This document shows, in pieces, positions 9,100 to 17,547 of a stretch of DNA of 55,616 bases (its first letter is position 1; every line of letters starts with the position of its first letter). Source of the stretch: an uncultured Lachnospiraceae bacterium. Its GTDB lineage: Bacteria > Bacillota > Clostridia > Lachnospirales > Lachnospiraceae. The stretch spans positions 1 to 55,616 of the forward strand of contig CAMWXE010000029.1 of NCBI GenBank assembly GCA_947178145.1, given 5' to 3'. The notes below the pieces were generated by a model that worked only from the letters and a program-made list of their open reading frames with translations, ran no database searches and was not told where the DNA came from. A program made the position numbers and the translations under genes.

Positions 9100-9690
9100 C
9101 TATTCCGTGTCAGCTTTCTTTACAACTTTTGCTATTGCCGCTGCCCTTGGCTTTACGACAGCCCTGGGTTTCTCCTCCTTAGATGGCTCCTGCTCCATTA
9201 CCACTTCCTCTACTTTCTCTGTAACCGGAAAAACATCTTTCAATTTGTTATCTGTATCACAGAGTGAGCAGTGTCCATTAATCGTGGCACCATTATTTAC
9301 CTGGATCGTCCTAGCCCTGATGTCGCTGTCTAGGATTGCCTTATCGCCGACTGTGATACTCTCCCTGACATCGATTTTCCCCTGTATCGCACCGTACACC
9401 ACAAGATTCTCTGCGGCAATATCTCCGAGAACCACCGTGTTCTCATACACTGTAGCCCCCTGTGTGCACGCAATCTGTCCAACGATAAAGGAATCCTTCG
9501 CATAGAGCTCATTGGCTCTGATATTTCCTGTGATATCACCTGATACATTGACCCGGGCATCGGAATTGATATCGCCATTGACTTCCCCGTACATTTCGAG
9601 CTTTCCCTCAATCGTGATATTTCCATTTATGACAGTTCCCTTTGGAATAATCGCAGCCTCTGTGTTCCTTGTCGTTTCAATATTATCCAT
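9100..9690 (-). CDS. Bactofilin-family polymer-forming cytoskeletal protein
   Basis: This 196-residue protein has the right-handed beta-helix repeat pattern of bactofilins: AIIPKGTVINGNITIEGKLE then repeated short strands ending in G-x-I (GDINSDARVNVSGDITGNIR, VVLGDIAAENLVVYGAIQGK). Bactofilins self-assemble into filaments at the membrane and help set cell shape or position wall enzymes. The C-terminus is a basic, alanine- and lysine-rich tail. The ATG at 9690 is chosen because AGGAGG lies 9 bases upstream; a longer frame exists but lacks such a site. It is the first gene of a pair with the acetyltransferase. Confidence 0.88.
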   Translation of the reverse strand: MDNIETTRNTEAAIIPKGTVINGNITIEGKLEMYGEVNGDINSDARVNVSGDITGNIRANELYAKDSFIVGQIACTQGATVYENTVVLGDIAAENLVVYGAIQGKIDVRESITVGDKAILDSDIRARTIQVNNGATINGHCSLCDTDNKLKDVFPVTEKVEEVVMEQEPSKEEKPRAVVKPRAAAIAKVVKKADTE

Positions 9691-9892
9691 TATATGAAAC
9701 CTCCTAATATTCAATTCGTTATCTTTATATTATTAAAGCCTATCTGATTCTAAAAATCAATAGCATTTCAAACTTTCCCTTAACTGTACATATAAAAAAT
9801 ATCAAAATTGTCTATTTCTAAAATGTCACTTTGCGTTATACTGTATAACATAACAATGCAAAGCAGTTTGCAGTCAATGAGGAGGAACTATT

Positions 9893-10525
9893 ATGAATCA
9901 AAAAAATGCAACCGTCTACAAAATTGCCCTGACAGGTCTAATTGCGGCACTATCCTATGTGGTTTTCACATTCCTGCAGATCAAAATCATGATCCCAGGC
10001 ACAGAGAGCGCCACAAGCATCCATCTTGGAAATGCAGTGTGTGTGCTTGGCGCTTTGCTGCTCGGCGGTCCGCTGGGCGGCATCGGAGGCGCGATCGGCA
10101 TGACAATCGGTGATTTGCTCGATCCGATATACATTACATCTGCCCCCAAAACCTTTGTTTTAAAGCTCTGCATCGGTCTTGTCACCGGATTCGTCGCACA
10201 CAGACTTGGAAAATTATCTGTCTGCCCTGCCAGGAAGGCCTTCAAGTGGTCCCTGATCGCCGCCATCTGCGGACTGGGCTTCAATATGGTTTTTGACCCA
10301 CTGTTCAGCTACTGTTATAAGCTTATCGTGCTTGGAAAGCCAATGGCGGAATTGACACTGCTGCCAAATATCGCAACGACCACCATCAACGCCATCACTT
10401 CCACGATTGTATCCGTTGCCGCATACAGTGCACTTCGCCCTGCATTAAAAAAGGCGGGACTGCTTCCTACTATCGGCAAATCCACAGAGACCCCAATTGC
10501 CACTCAAGAAAAAAATGCTGCCTGA
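9893..10525 (+). CDS. ECF transporter S component
   Basis: This 210-residue protein has five or six membrane helices. It matches the substrate-binding S subunit of energy-coupling factor transporters, close to the ECF riboflavin-type/DUF1393 group: KIALTGLIAALSYVVFTFLQ at the N-terminus and LGNAVCVLGALLLGGPLGGI then GDLLDP. It would work with a shared energising module (EcfA, EcfA', EcfT) encoded elsewhere. GAGGAGG lies in front of the ATG. No riboswitch is evident in the 176-bp upstream gap, so the vitamin cannot be named. A terminator follows at once. Confidence 0.86.
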   Translation: MNQKNATVYKIALTGLIAALSYVVFTFLQIKIMIPGTESATSIHLGNAVCVLGALLLGGPLGGIGGAIGMTIGDLLDPIYITSAPKTFVLKLCIGLVTGFVAHRLGKLSVCPARKAFKWSLIAAICGLGFNMVFDPLFSYCYKLIVLGKPMAELTLLPNIATTTINAITSTIVSVAAYSALRPALKKAGLLPTIGKSTETPIATQEKNAA

Positions 10526-10540
10526 TGGCAGCATTTTTTA
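10514..10540. terminator. Intrinsic terminator between convergent genes
   Basis: AATGCTGCC and GGCAGCATT pair around a short loop and are followed by a T run. It overlaps the last codons of the S-component gene and lies just before the stop of the chemoreceptor at 10538. Confidence 0.8.
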
Positions 10541-12250
10541 TAGTCTGAATACTTCAATATTTTGTGCAAGTCCTTTGGAAGTATTCATAATTCTGTCTAC
10601 TTCCCCGCTGCACTCTGATACAATATAACTCAACTCCTGCATAGAAGCAGAGGTCTCCTGCGTGTTCGCTGCATTTTGCTCTGCTATGGCTGCCAGATTC
10701 TGGACGGCGTTGAGCACGTCTGACTTGAGATCATTGAGCTTATTAATCTCACCTCTGATATTGTCTACAGCGCCGCTTACTTCACCAATCTCATAATTCA
10801 GACTGTCAAATACCGTCTTCGTTCTTCCAAGCTCTTCCCCTTGCTTATCCATCGCCTCTGTGACATTTTTCATCGTATCCACTGTCGTGTTAGAGTTTGT
10901 GATCAGCATCGCAATAATTCCAGTAATACGGCTTGCGGACTCAGCAGACTGCTCTGCCAGCTTTCGAATCTCATCCGCCACAACTGCAAAACCTTTGCCG
11001 TGCTCCCCTGCGCGCGCCGCCTCGATGCTGGCATTGAGGGATAACAGATTTGTCTGGTCTGCAATGTCTGTGATAACATCCGCTGCAGTCTGAATCTCCT
11101 GCGCCGACTGATTCGTCATATTGGTCTGCTCATATACGACATCAAATGCATTCTTAGTATCATTGCTGGTTCTGAGCAGCTCCTCAAGTGTATTCTCAAC
11201 ACTTCTGTTGTAATCGCGCATTTTATCCGTATTTCCCACAAGCTGCTCCACATTCTGTGCAGTGATGTCAACCGCATCGCCCATATATTGAATCTTATTG
11301 CCTACGTCTGCGGTATCCTGCGCCTGATGCGTGGATCCTGACGCCATCTCCTCCACTGCGGTATCTACACCCCGGATATTATTGGCCATCTTTCCAAAGG
11401 AACCAGAAAAGCCCTCTGAAATCTCGTCAAGATCCGATGCAGCTCCTTTGATATCCACCACAATATTAGACAAACTATGTACAAGCTTGTCAACGCTGTG
11501 TGCGATGTCTCCAATCTCATCCGCTCTGCCGAGCAATCTGCTCTCAACCTTCACATTCAATTCGCCATCTGCAACCTTATTCAACTGGACAATAACGCCT
11601 TTGATTGCCCTGATCACAACGCTGACCGACACCATCGTGGCCAGAATGCCACACGCAAAGATCACGATTAGAATAATGGCATTCTTGACAAAATTGGCAT
11701 TAAAAAGCGCATTGATTCCCGTCTTCTCCAATCCGACAAAGGTCATTCCTATAATTTCATCCTCATTGTATTGATACAGCGGACAGTACATAGCATAATA
11801 CATTTTGCCGCCGATTTCCACATTCTCAGAATAGTAGTCCTGTCCCTGTCTGACCACAATATCATAAATCGCCGGATCCGCCTCTGTTCCCACCATGCGG
11901 TTCCCATCACCGTCAACAAGGCTTGTGGCAACTCTTACATTGTCATAAAAAACAGTGACCTGCAGATCAACTTCATGGCTGAAATTGTCAAAAAATTGCG
12001 TATTGTCACTAATATTGCGCTTTCCTTTATACAATTTGCCATCGATAGCTCTATAAGTACCCTGTGCAATATTTCCCACAGCAGTCTCAAAAGCATATTG
12101 CGCTGTTGTTAATTCATGCTGAACCATTGATTCAATAATAGAACGACATGATGAACTGATCCCTGCTATGGCAAATGCAAACATCAGTATTAGGGGTAGT
12201 GCTGCCACAAGTACAAGGCGCGGCGTAAGCTTTAATCCTCTTCTCTTCAT
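10538..12250 (-). CDS. Methyl-accepting chemotaxis protein
   Basis: This 570-residue receptor has an N-terminal membrane helix (residues 12-34), an extracellular sensor of about 145 residues that looks like a single Cache domain ([20 protein letters not shown]), a second helix near 190-212, a HAMP domain and a long cytoplasmic coiled coil. The conserved hairpin tip is visible as [20 protein letters not shown]. It senses a small ligand outside the cell and controls CheA activity. No che genes lie nearby. The ligand is unknown. The 336-bp gap upstream holds the overlapping inverted repeats and the cysK terminator described separately. Confidence 0.93.
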   Translation of the reverse strand: MKRRGLKLTPRLVLVAALPLILMFAFAIAGISSSCRSIIESMVQHELTTAQYAFETAVGNIAQGTYRAIDGKLYKGKRNISDNTQFFDNFSHEVDLQVTVFYDNVRVATSLVDGDGNRMVGTEADPAIYDIVVRQGQDYYSENVEIGGKMYYAMYCPLYQYNEDEIIGMTFVGLEKTGINALFNANFVKNAIILIVIFACGILATMVSVSVVIRAIKGVIVQLNKVADGELNVKVESRLLGRADEIGDIAHSVDKLVHSLSNIVVDIKGAASDLDEISEGFSGSFGKMANNIRGVDTAVEEMASGSTHQAQDTADVGNKIQYMGDAVDITAQNVEQLVGNTDKMRDYNRSVENTLEELLRTSNDTKNAFDVVYEQTNMTNQSAQEIQTAADVITDIADQTNLLSLNASIEAARAGEHGKGFAVVADEIRKLAEQSAESASRITGIIAMLITNSNTTVDTMKNVTEAMDKQGEELGRTKTVFDSLNYEIGEVSGAVDNIRGEINKLNDLKSDVLNAVQNLAAIAEQNAANTQETSASMQELSYIVSECSGEVDRIMNTSKGLAQNIEVFRL

Positions 12251-12370
12251 CAGTTCCCTACCTTTCTGTTTTCCCTAATCTTTTTGTTGAGTGTATTCAT
12301 TGGATATTAATCTAATGCTAACACACTTCGTGGTTTTTTACAAGTTTTTATATTGTCCACATCACATCTT

Positions 12371-12492
12371 TGTACAAAATTGAATTCCTGTCTGCGCCGC
12401 GTCTGATTTTGGCACAATTTTGTACATCGAAGGCGTAAGCAGCAACCTTATTTGCTGACAAATTGATAATTAGAATCATTCTGTGCCAAAAT
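12371..12492. other. Two overlapping, mutually exclusive inverted repeats
   Basis: Stem A: TGTACAAAATTG (12371-12382) with CAATTTTGTACA (12415-12426), 12 bp perfect. Stem B: ATTTTGGCACA (12406-12416) with TGTGCCAAAAT (12482-12492), 11 bp perfect. The right arm of A overlaps the left arm of B, so both cannot form at once. They lie in the gap between cysK and the chemoreceptor gene. Confidence 0.6.
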
Positions 12493-12527
12493 AATAAATG
12501 CTTTCGATTTTTCGCACTCCTGTATCA

Positions 12528-12566
12528 AAAAAGACAGGTTCAATTTTTTCACAAACCTGTCTTTTT
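12528..12566. terminator. Intrinsic terminator of the metY-cysK operon
   Basis: AAAAAGACAGGTT (12528-12540) and AACCTGTCTTTTT (12554-12566) form a perfect 13-bp stem around a 13-base loop, with T runs on both strands. Confidence 0.85.
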
Positions 12567-12586
12567 CTACAGTTCCTTAGCTCATT

Positions 12587-13516
12587 TTATTCTGCAAAAA
12601 GCGGTGTCGAATAATATCTGTCACCACTGTCCGGAAGAAGTGCCACAATGGTCTTCCCCTCATTCTCCGGCCTCTTTGCGAGCCCGATTGCCGCGCAAAG
12701 CGCCGCGCCAGAGGATATTCCTGTGAGAATTCCCTCCTTTTTCGCAAGTTCCTTCGAAGCCTCAAATGCCTGGTCATTCTCAATCTGGATAATCTCGTCG
12801 TAAATACCTGTATCAAGCACACTTGGGACAAATCCGGCTCCGATCCCCTGTATCTTGTGCGCTCCCGACTGTCCGCCTGACAGAACCGGTGAGCTTGCCG
12901 GCTCCACAGCCACGACCTTCACACCTGCATTTTTTTCTTTCAGATATTTTCCGACGCCTGTAATTGTGCCGCCTGTTCCGACGCCGGCAACGAAGAGGTC
13001 AACCTTGCCCTCTGTGTCCTCCCATATCTCCGGACCTGTCGTCTCGTAGTGTGCCTGTGCGTTTGCCGGGTTGTCAAACTGCCCAGGAATATATGCGCCT
13101 TCGATTTCCTTTGCGAGCTCCTCCGCCTTCGCGATGGCCCCTTTCATCCCTTTTGCGCCCTCTGTCAGAACGATCTCTGCCCCGTATGCCTTCAGGATAT
13201 TTCTGCGCTCCACACTCATCGTCTCCGGCATCGTGAGAATCGCGCGGTATCCTTTTGCCGCCGCAATCGCCGCAAGCCCGATGCCCGTGTTTCCGCTGGT
13301 GGGCTCTATGATTACGGAACCTTCCTTTAACAGGCCCTTTTCCTCCGCCGCCTGAATCATATAGAACGCTGCCCTGTCCTTTACACTTCCTGACGGATTT
13401 CTGTACTCGAGTTTGACGAGCACCGTTGCCTTCAGGCCGTGTGCGCGCTCCACGTGAATAACCTCCACCAGAGGCGTTTTTCCGATAATCTCTGTAAATC
13501 CTCTATACACTCCCAT
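12587..13516 (-). CDS. cysK: Cysteine synthase (O-acetylserine sulfhydrylase)
   Basis: This 309-residue PLP enzyme makes cysteine from O-acetylserine and sulfide. The PLP lysine lies in [12 protein letters not shown] (about residue 46), the substrate loop is [11 protein letters not shown] near residue 68, and the phosphate-binding glycine loop is [12 protein letters not shown] near residue 178. Length is standard for CysK. It lies 26 bp downstream of metY on the same strand and shares its CymR-like controlled promoter. CysK and CysM cannot be told apart with certainty, but the motifs favour CysK. Confidence 0.94.
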   Translation of the reverse strand: MGVYRGFTEIIGKTPLVEVIHVERAHGLKATVLVKLEYRNPSGSVKDRAAFYMIQAAEEKGLLKEGSVIIEPTSGNTGIGLAAIAAAKGYRAILTMPETMSVERRNILKAYGAEIVLTEGAKGMKGAIAKAEELAKEIEGAYIPGQFDNPANAQAHYETTGPEIWEDTEGKVDLFVAGVGTGGTITGVGKYLKEKNAGVKVVAVEPASSPVLSGGQSGAHKIQGIGAGFVPSVLDTGIYDEIIQIENDQAFEASKELAKKEGILTGISSGAALCAAIGLAKRPENEGKTIVALLPDSGDRYYSTPLFAE

Positions 13517-13542
13517 TTCTGTTTTCCTTTCTCATTTCCTTT

Positions 13543-14850
13543 TTATGAAATTGCCTTGAAGGCCTCCTCCAGGTCTTCAATAATATCATCTATGTGCTCT
13601 GTGCCGATTGACAGACGAATTGTATTGGGCTTGATGCCCTGGTCTGCCTTCTCCTCGTCATTGAGCTCGGCATGTGTTGTTGAGTACGGATGAATGACGA
13701 GTGATTTCACGTCCGCCACATTCGCCAGCAGTGAGAACAATTCCAGGTTGTCAATAAAGTCCTTCGCCTTCTGCTCGCCGCCCTTAATCTCAAACGTAAA
13801 GATCGAACCGCCGCCGTTGGGGAAATATTTCCTGTAAAGTTTCTGCTGTTCCGGGTCTGTCGTCACTGACGGGTGGTTTACCTTTTCCACGAGCGGATGC
13901 TTTGCCAGATACGCGACAACCTTCAGTGCATTTTCCACATGGCGCTCCACGCGGAGGGAAAGTGTCTCAAGTCCCTGCAGAAAGATAAATGCATGGAACG
14001 GTGAGAGCGTAGCGCCTGTATCCCTCAACAGGATTGCGCGGATTCTGGTGATAAACGCTGCCGGTCCTGCCGCCTCCACGAAACTGATGCCGTGGTAGCT
14101 TGGGTTTGGCTCTGTAAACTGCGGAAACTTTCCGGCTGCCTTCCAGTCAAACTTGCCTGCATCGACAATCACACCGCCGATGGTCGTGCCATGTCCCCCG
14201 ATAAACTTTGTCGCGGAGTGAACCACGATATCCGCGCCGTACGCAATCGGTCTCACAAGATAGGGCGTCGCAAATGTGCTGTCGACAACTAACGGAAGAT
14301 TGTGTGCATGTGCGATCTTTGCAACTGCCTCAATATCCGACACTTCCGAGTTGGGATTTCCGAGTGTTTCTATGTAGAGCGCTTTTGTATTGTCCTGTAT
14401 CGCCTGCTCAAAATTGCTGATGTCGAGCGGGTCCACGAACGTCGTGGTCACGCCGTAGTCAACCAGCGTATGCGCGAGCAGGTTGTATGTACCGCCGTAA
14501 ATATTCTTGGCTGCAACGATGTGTCCGCCGTTCTGTGCGAGATTTTGAATCGTGTAGGTAACGGCCGCTGCCCCTGACGCCACTGCAAGCGCCGCCACGC
14601 CTCCTTCCAGCTTTGCCACGCGCTGCTCGAAAATGTCCTCTGTGGGATTGGTCAGTCTGCCGTAAATGTTTCCCGCATCCTGCAAGGCAAATCTCGCCGC
14701 CGCATGTGCCGAGTTTCTGAACACAAAAGAGGAAGTCTGATAGATGGGCACCGCCCTTGCATCCGTCACCGGGTCGGGTGCTTCCTGTCCTACATGAAGC
14801 TGTAATGTCTCAAACTTTAGGTCCCTGTCTGCATAGTTTTTCTTACTCAT
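13543..14850 (-). CDS. metY: O-acetylhomoserine sulfhydrylase (aminocarboxypropyltransferase)
   Basis: This 435-residue PLP enzyme of the Cys/Met metabolism family makes homocysteine from O-acetylhomoserine and sulfide or methanethiol. Visible are FETLQLHVGQEAPDPVTDAR at the N-terminus, NIYGRLTNPTEDIFEQRVAK near residue 60, and the PLP lysine in SATKFIGGHGT near residue 208. The length of about 430 residues is that of MetY rather than of the shorter MetB or MetC. It is the first gene of a two-gene operon with cysK, from a strong promoter at 14941-14969. GGAGGAGA precedes the ATG. Confidence 0.93.
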   Translation of the reverse strand: MSKKNYADRDLKFETLQLHVGQEAPDPVTDARAVPIYQTSSFVFRNSAHAAARFALQDAGNIYGRLTNPTEDIFEQRVAKLEGGVAALAVASGAAAVTYTIQNLAQNGGHIVAAKNIYGGTYNLLAHTLVDYGVTTTFVDPLDISNFEQAIQDNTKALYIETLGNPNSEVSDIEAVAKIAHAHNLPLVVDSTFATPYLVRPIAYGADIVVHSATKFIGGHGTTIGGVIVDAGKFDWKAAGKFPQFTEPNPSYHGISFVEAAGPAAFITRIRAILLRDTGATLSPFHAFIFLQGLETLSLRVERHVENALKVVAYLAKHPLVEKVNHPSVTTDPEQQKLYRKYFPNGGGSIFTFEIKGGEQKAKDFIDNLELFSLLANVADVKSLVIHPYSTTHAELNDEEKADQGIKPNTIRLSIGTEHIDDIIEDLEEAFKAIS

Positions 14851-14904
14851 AATATTCTCCTCCGCTCATTATTTTCTTTGATAAGGCATCTGCCTTTTCT
14901 ACGT

Positions 14905-14915
14905 ATTCCTATTGG
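14905..14915. promoter_or_regulatory. CymR-like operator downstream of the metY promoter
   Basis: ATTCCTATTGG matches the core of the Rrf2-type cysteine regulator CymR as known from Bacillus. It lies about 20 bp into the transcript. The same core in inverted orientation, CAATAGGAAT, covers the -35 region at 14967-14976. Confidence 0.55.
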
Positions 14916-14940
14916 ATTAGTATGTTTTGAACATGTATGT

Positions 14941-14969
14941 ATCATACACCTATATTTCTAGTATGTCAA
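14941..14969 (-). promoter_or_regulatory. Sigma-A promoter of metY-cysK
   Basis: On the minus strand TTGACA (14964-14969), a 17-bp spacer and TATGAT (14941-14946). The -35 box is embedded in the CymR-like sequence ATTCCTATTGACA. Confidence 0.8.
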
Positions 14970-14983
14970 TAGGAATTTTTACT
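14964..14983 (+). repeat. 20-bp direct repeat, left copy
   Basis: TGTCAATAGGAATTTTTACT occurs here and again, identically, at 15483-15502, 519 bp away. The two copies flank the BRO-domain remnant. They may be attachment-type or duplication-derived repeats, or two copies of a regulator site. Confidence 0.7.
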
Positions 14984-14994
14984 GATCTGGATTG

Positions 14995-15183
14995 TCAAGA
15001 AGCTTCTCCAGATAGCCCTATATTCAATATAGACTTTTCATCAACGTCAAGCCTTTGTACTGCCTGTGTTGTATTTGATATTTCCAACGCTTTGCAAATA
15101 TCACCTGCAACAAACCACAATTCGTTATTGATTGTTATTGTCCTTATACTGCGCCTTCATATGGCAGCAGTTTTTATTATTTG
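14995..15183 (-). pseudogene. Remnant of a phage BRO-N antirepressor-type gene
   Basis: The minus strand encodes RTITINNELWFVAGDICKAL and then EISNTTQAVQRLDVDEKS, the pattern of the BRO-N domain found in phage antirepressors (PF02498). The frame begins after a stop at 15157-15159. Upstream, another frame gives LLPYEGAV, which fits the start of the same domain, so a frameshift near 15145-15155 separates the pieces. The fragment stops at 14995-14997, well short of a full BRO protein. A promoter with two operator-like palindromes lies upstream. This points to a decayed phage or mobile element. Confidence 0.7.
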
Positions 15184-15228
15184 TCTGCCTGTCCAGATCT
15201 CACAATTCTATGGCTTTCCCATGAGTAG

Positions 15229-15283
15229 ATTATAGCACACATTTCTTTGCCAAGCAATGAACTGCTTGCGTAACGGTTACGCA
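15229..15283 (-). promoter_or_regulatory. Promoter with two overlapping operator-like palindromes
   Basis: On the minus strand TTGCTT (15252-15257), a 17-bp spacer and a perfect TATAAT (15229-15234). CAAGCA/TGCTTG (15251-15268) covers the -35 box, and the 17-bp palindrome TGCGTAACGGTTACGCA (15267-15283) abuts it. The layout is that of a phage repressor-controlled promoter reading towards the BRO remnant. Confidence 0.5.
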
Positions 15284-15421
15284 TACAAACACTGGTTGCC
15301 TGTGACGGCCTTTATCCCGATGATGGAACATTTCTATGTCTGCTCGGTTTAGACTCGTACTCTCTTTTCACCTTTTGTCATGCTTATGTTACAAACTTTG
15401 TTATAAAGTGTCTTTTTACAC

Positions 15422-15459
15422 CTTGAAAAACGCCATAAACACAGTGTTTTCAAGCATTT
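15422..15459 (+). terminator. Terminator-like hairpin
   Basis: CTTGAAAA (15422-15429) pairs with TTTTCAAG (15447-15454) and is followed by CATTTTTC. No gene upstream on the plus strand needs it, so it may be part of the decayed element. Confidence 0.35.
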
Positions 15460-15482
15460 TTCAATCAACCTATTTCCTTTTG

Positions 15483-15502
15483 TGTCAATAGGAATTTTTA
15501 CT
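15483..15502 (+). repeat. 20-bp direct repeat, right copy
   Basis: Identical to 14964-14983. Neighbouring bases differ on both sides, so the repeat is exactly 20 bp. Just beyond it lies a 9-bp perfect inverted repeat (AACAGTAAC 15513-15521, GTTACTGTT 15528-15536), then a further CAATAGGAAC at 15541-15550. Confidence 0.7.
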
Positions 15503-15561
15503 TTTTTTACTGAACAGTAACAACTGTGTTACTGTTAACACAATAGGAACATGGTTTACAA

Positions 15562-15590
15562 TTGACAAATAAACATTTTGCATATAATAT
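15562..15590 (+). promoter_or_regulatory. Candidate promoter of the kinase-like gene pair
   Basis: TTGACA (15562-15567), a 17-bp spacer and TAATAT (15585-15590); TATAAT is also present at 15 bp. A CAATAGGAAC motif lies 11 bp upstream. Confidence 0.55.
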
Positions 15591-15664
15591 TATGGTATGA
15601 TACAGGTTACATGTTAATAATGCTGTATTCGTACTCCATCTAATACCTTTCGCAGAGCTATAAA

Positions 15665-15871
15665 ATGGAAGCTGCTGCCATACAGGCTATGTGTGGTGTG
15701 TCGGATGCCACAAAGCATTTATACAGAATCGTAGATGGACAGTCTCAGGCAGCGCAGCATGATGCAGGTCATTTTGAAATCGCATTTTCACTGGCTGCGT
15801 ATGTAACAGGAAACGAAATACAGGTCTATGAAACTGTTCCTGAAACAGTATTGATAAAGGAGAAATTTTGA
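15665..15871 (+). CDS. Small hypothetical protein overlapping the kinase-like gene
   Basis: This 68-residue reading frame starts MEAAAIQAMCGVSDATKHLY and ends with IKEKF. Its stop overlaps the TTG start of the next gene by 4 bp, the usual sign of translational coupling. A promoter lies about 75 bp upstream. It resembles no family I know; it could also be the tail of a truncated gene, because no strong ribosome binding site precedes its ATG. Confidence 0.4.
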   Translation: MEAAAIQAMCGVSDATKHLYRIVDGQSQAAQHDAGHFEIAFSLAAYVTGNEIQVYETVPETVLIKEKF

Positions 15872-16446
15872 AGAAACATATTATCATTGCAGGTGTGCCC
15901 AGGTCAGGGAAAAGTACACTTTCTCAAAGGATATCTGACCGTTTAGGTTACCAGCATATCAGTATGGACGCAATAATCGCGGGAATTGAACGTGTTTTTC
16001 CCGAGACAGGTATCAATTCTGACGCAGATACAGACCTTTTGGAAAATATCCAGTATATCAGCGCTAAGATGGCGTTATTCATACGGGCAATGACAGACAG
16101 CGGTGAATATAACGAATGTGATTATGGAATGGTAATTGATATATTTCAATTGCTGCCGCAACACTATATGCAGCATATAGACACTTTGGTTTGTGATATT
16201 TATTATTTCGGTACGTCAGATGTAACTCCTGAAGAACGGTATGCGCTATTGAGAGAGTATGACACACCCAGGGACTACACTTATTACAAATCTGAAGAAG
16301 AAAACAGAGAGGATTGCGCAAGCATCGTAACGATAAGTAACTACCTGAAAGAACAGTGCAGAATATATAAACTGCCCTATTATGATACATCTTACGACAG
16401 GGAACAGCTATTTCAGCATGTTGTAGATAAAATACGGAGACCGTAA
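15868..16446 (+). CDS. P-loop kinase-like NTPase
   Basis: This 192-residue protein opens with a Walker A motif, IIIAGVPRSGKSTLSQRISD, within the first 20 residues, and has the size and helix pattern of small nucleoside or adenylate kinase-like P-loop proteins. A DAIIAG segment near residue 34 would be the substrate-binding region. The start is a TTG at 15868, preceded by AAAGGAGA at good distance; no ATG is available near the Walker motif. It is probably cotranscribed with the preceding small frame. The substrate is unknown. Confidence 0.75.
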   Translation: MKKHIIIAGVPRSGKSTLSQRISDRLGYQHISMDAIIAGIERVFPETGINSDADTDLLENIQYISAKMALFIRAMTDSGEYNECDYGMVIDIFQLLPQHYMQHIDTLVCDIYYFGTSDVTPEERYALLREYDTPRDYTYYKSEEENREDCASIVTISNYLKEQCRIYKLPYYDTSYDREQLFQHVVDKIRRP

Positions 16447-16500
16447 ATTGATATTGGCAAATGAATCAACCCAGCAACACCACGAAAGGGAGTGTATTTA

Positions 16501-16875
16501 ATGCCATCGCTACAGGAAAAATATTATACCATTGAGGACTTTTACAATTTGCCTGATGATATCCACGCGGAACTGATTAATGGCCAGATTGTCTATATGG
16601 CTGCCCCCAGTTCGATACATCAGATAATATCAAGTGAACTACACTTTGCCATTAACAATTACATTAAGTCAAAAAGTATATGTGCCGAAATCAAAATCAG
16701 TCCGGGAACCTTGTATGGAAGCCTGTCTAAAATGGAAAAAGACGGGCTGATTCAATTGATGCGGGAAGAGGAAAACCGCAAAATTTATTGCATTACAGCG
16801 CTTGGAACACAAGTGCTTGATTTGGAAATGAAGCGAATCGAGCGTTTATATCAAAGTATGATGGAGGCAAAATAA
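16501..16875 (+). pseudogene. Chimera of a Uma2-family nuclease N-terminus and a PadR regulator C-terminus
   Basis: The first 57 or so residues (EKYYTIEDFYNLPDDIHAEL, INGQIVYMAAPSSIHQ) are the start of a Uma2/DUF820 endonuclease. From about residue 60 on the sequence is the second half of a PadR winged-helix regulator (ISPGTLYGSLSKMEKDGLIQ, then KIYCITALGTQVLDLEMKRI). The frame is continuous across a junction near 16676-16700. Both halves are incomplete: the Uma2 catalytic core and the PadR recognition helix region are missing. The gene after it, 1 bp away, is DUF2812, the usual PadR partner, so PadR is the resident gene and Uma2 is what was joined to it. GGGAG lies 8 bases before the ATG. 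Confidence 0.75.
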
Positions 16876-16876
16876 T

Positions 16877-17431
16877 ATGAAGAATACTAAGACTGAGATC
16901 AGATTTTTTCCCATTCCCACATGGAAGAAAGAAGAGAACTATCTAAGAGAACAGCATCAGAATGGTTGGAAATTTGTCAAATTGAATGGTGTATGTCTGT
17001 ATCATTTTCAAAAATGCGAGCCAGAGGATATCATTTATCAGTTAGACTACAATCCCGACAGCACTTCTCAAAAAAGCGAATACATTCAAATGTTCCGTGA
17101 CTGCGGATGGGAATATTTACAGAATTACGTGGGTTACAGTTATTTTCGCAAAGCTGCTTCTGAAATGAACGGAACAGAAGAGGAAATCTTCTGCGACGAT
17201 ACTTCCCGACTGGATATGATGAAACGGGTTTTTACGGGGCGCATGATACCGCTCCTGATCATTTTCTTTTTGATCATTATCCCGCAGATTATTGTGCAGA
17301 GCCGGATTCATACGCCTGCCCACCGTAGTCTGATGGCAATTTTTTGCGTTATGCTTTGCTTATATTGGGGAATATTTGTATCATTCGCTGTTTCATACTG
17401 GAACTATTACAAATCAGCCAACGAAAAGTAA
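16877..17431 (+). CDS. DUF2812 domain-containing membrane protein
   Basis: This 184-residue protein has a soluble N-terminal domain with the DUF2812 pattern (EENYLREQHQNGWKFVKLNG then YHFQKCEPEDIIYQLDY), a second similar motif (FRDCGWEYLQNYVGYSYF) and two membrane helices near residues 119-140 and 148-172. DUF2812 proteins are commonly coded next to PadR-family repressors and are thought to work with them; the biochemical role is unknown. Here the PadR gene before it is a chimera, so regulation may be lost. Confidence 0.85.
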   Translation: MKNTKTEIRFFPIPTWKKEENYLREQHQNGWKFVKLNGVCLYHFQKCEPEDIIYQLDYNPDSTSQKSEYIQMFRDCGWEYLQNYVGYSYFRKAASEMNGTEEEIFCDDTSRLDMMKRVFTGRMIPLLIIFFLIIIPQIIVQSRIHTPAHRSLMAIFCVMLCLYWGIFVSFAVSYWNYYKSANEK

Positions 17432-17465
17432 CAGAGCGTATATGCTGCCTCATAAAGAGGAAACC

Positions 17466-17505
17466 TATTCAGCGACTCCTGCAAATTTTTGAGAGTCGCT
17501 GAATA
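17466..17505. terminator. Strong hairpin between convergent genes
   Basis: TATTCAGCGACTC (17466-17478) and GAGTCGCTGAATA (17493-17505) form a perfect 13-bp stem around a 14-base loop. Neither strand has a clear U run after it, so it may act without classical termination. Confidence 0.55.
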
Positions 17506-17547
17506 AAAATTGCCAGACCACTTTCTATATTCGGACCGTTCAAATCA

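Noticed and set aside
14851..14904. SAM riboswitch or T-box before metY
   Set aside because: The leader is only about 85 bases and has just a short AAGGCA/TGCCTT hairpin; neither motif is present.
15665..15871. Assignment of a function to the 68-residue frame
   Set aside because: No motif is visible and its start lacks a good ribosome binding site; kept only as hypothetical.
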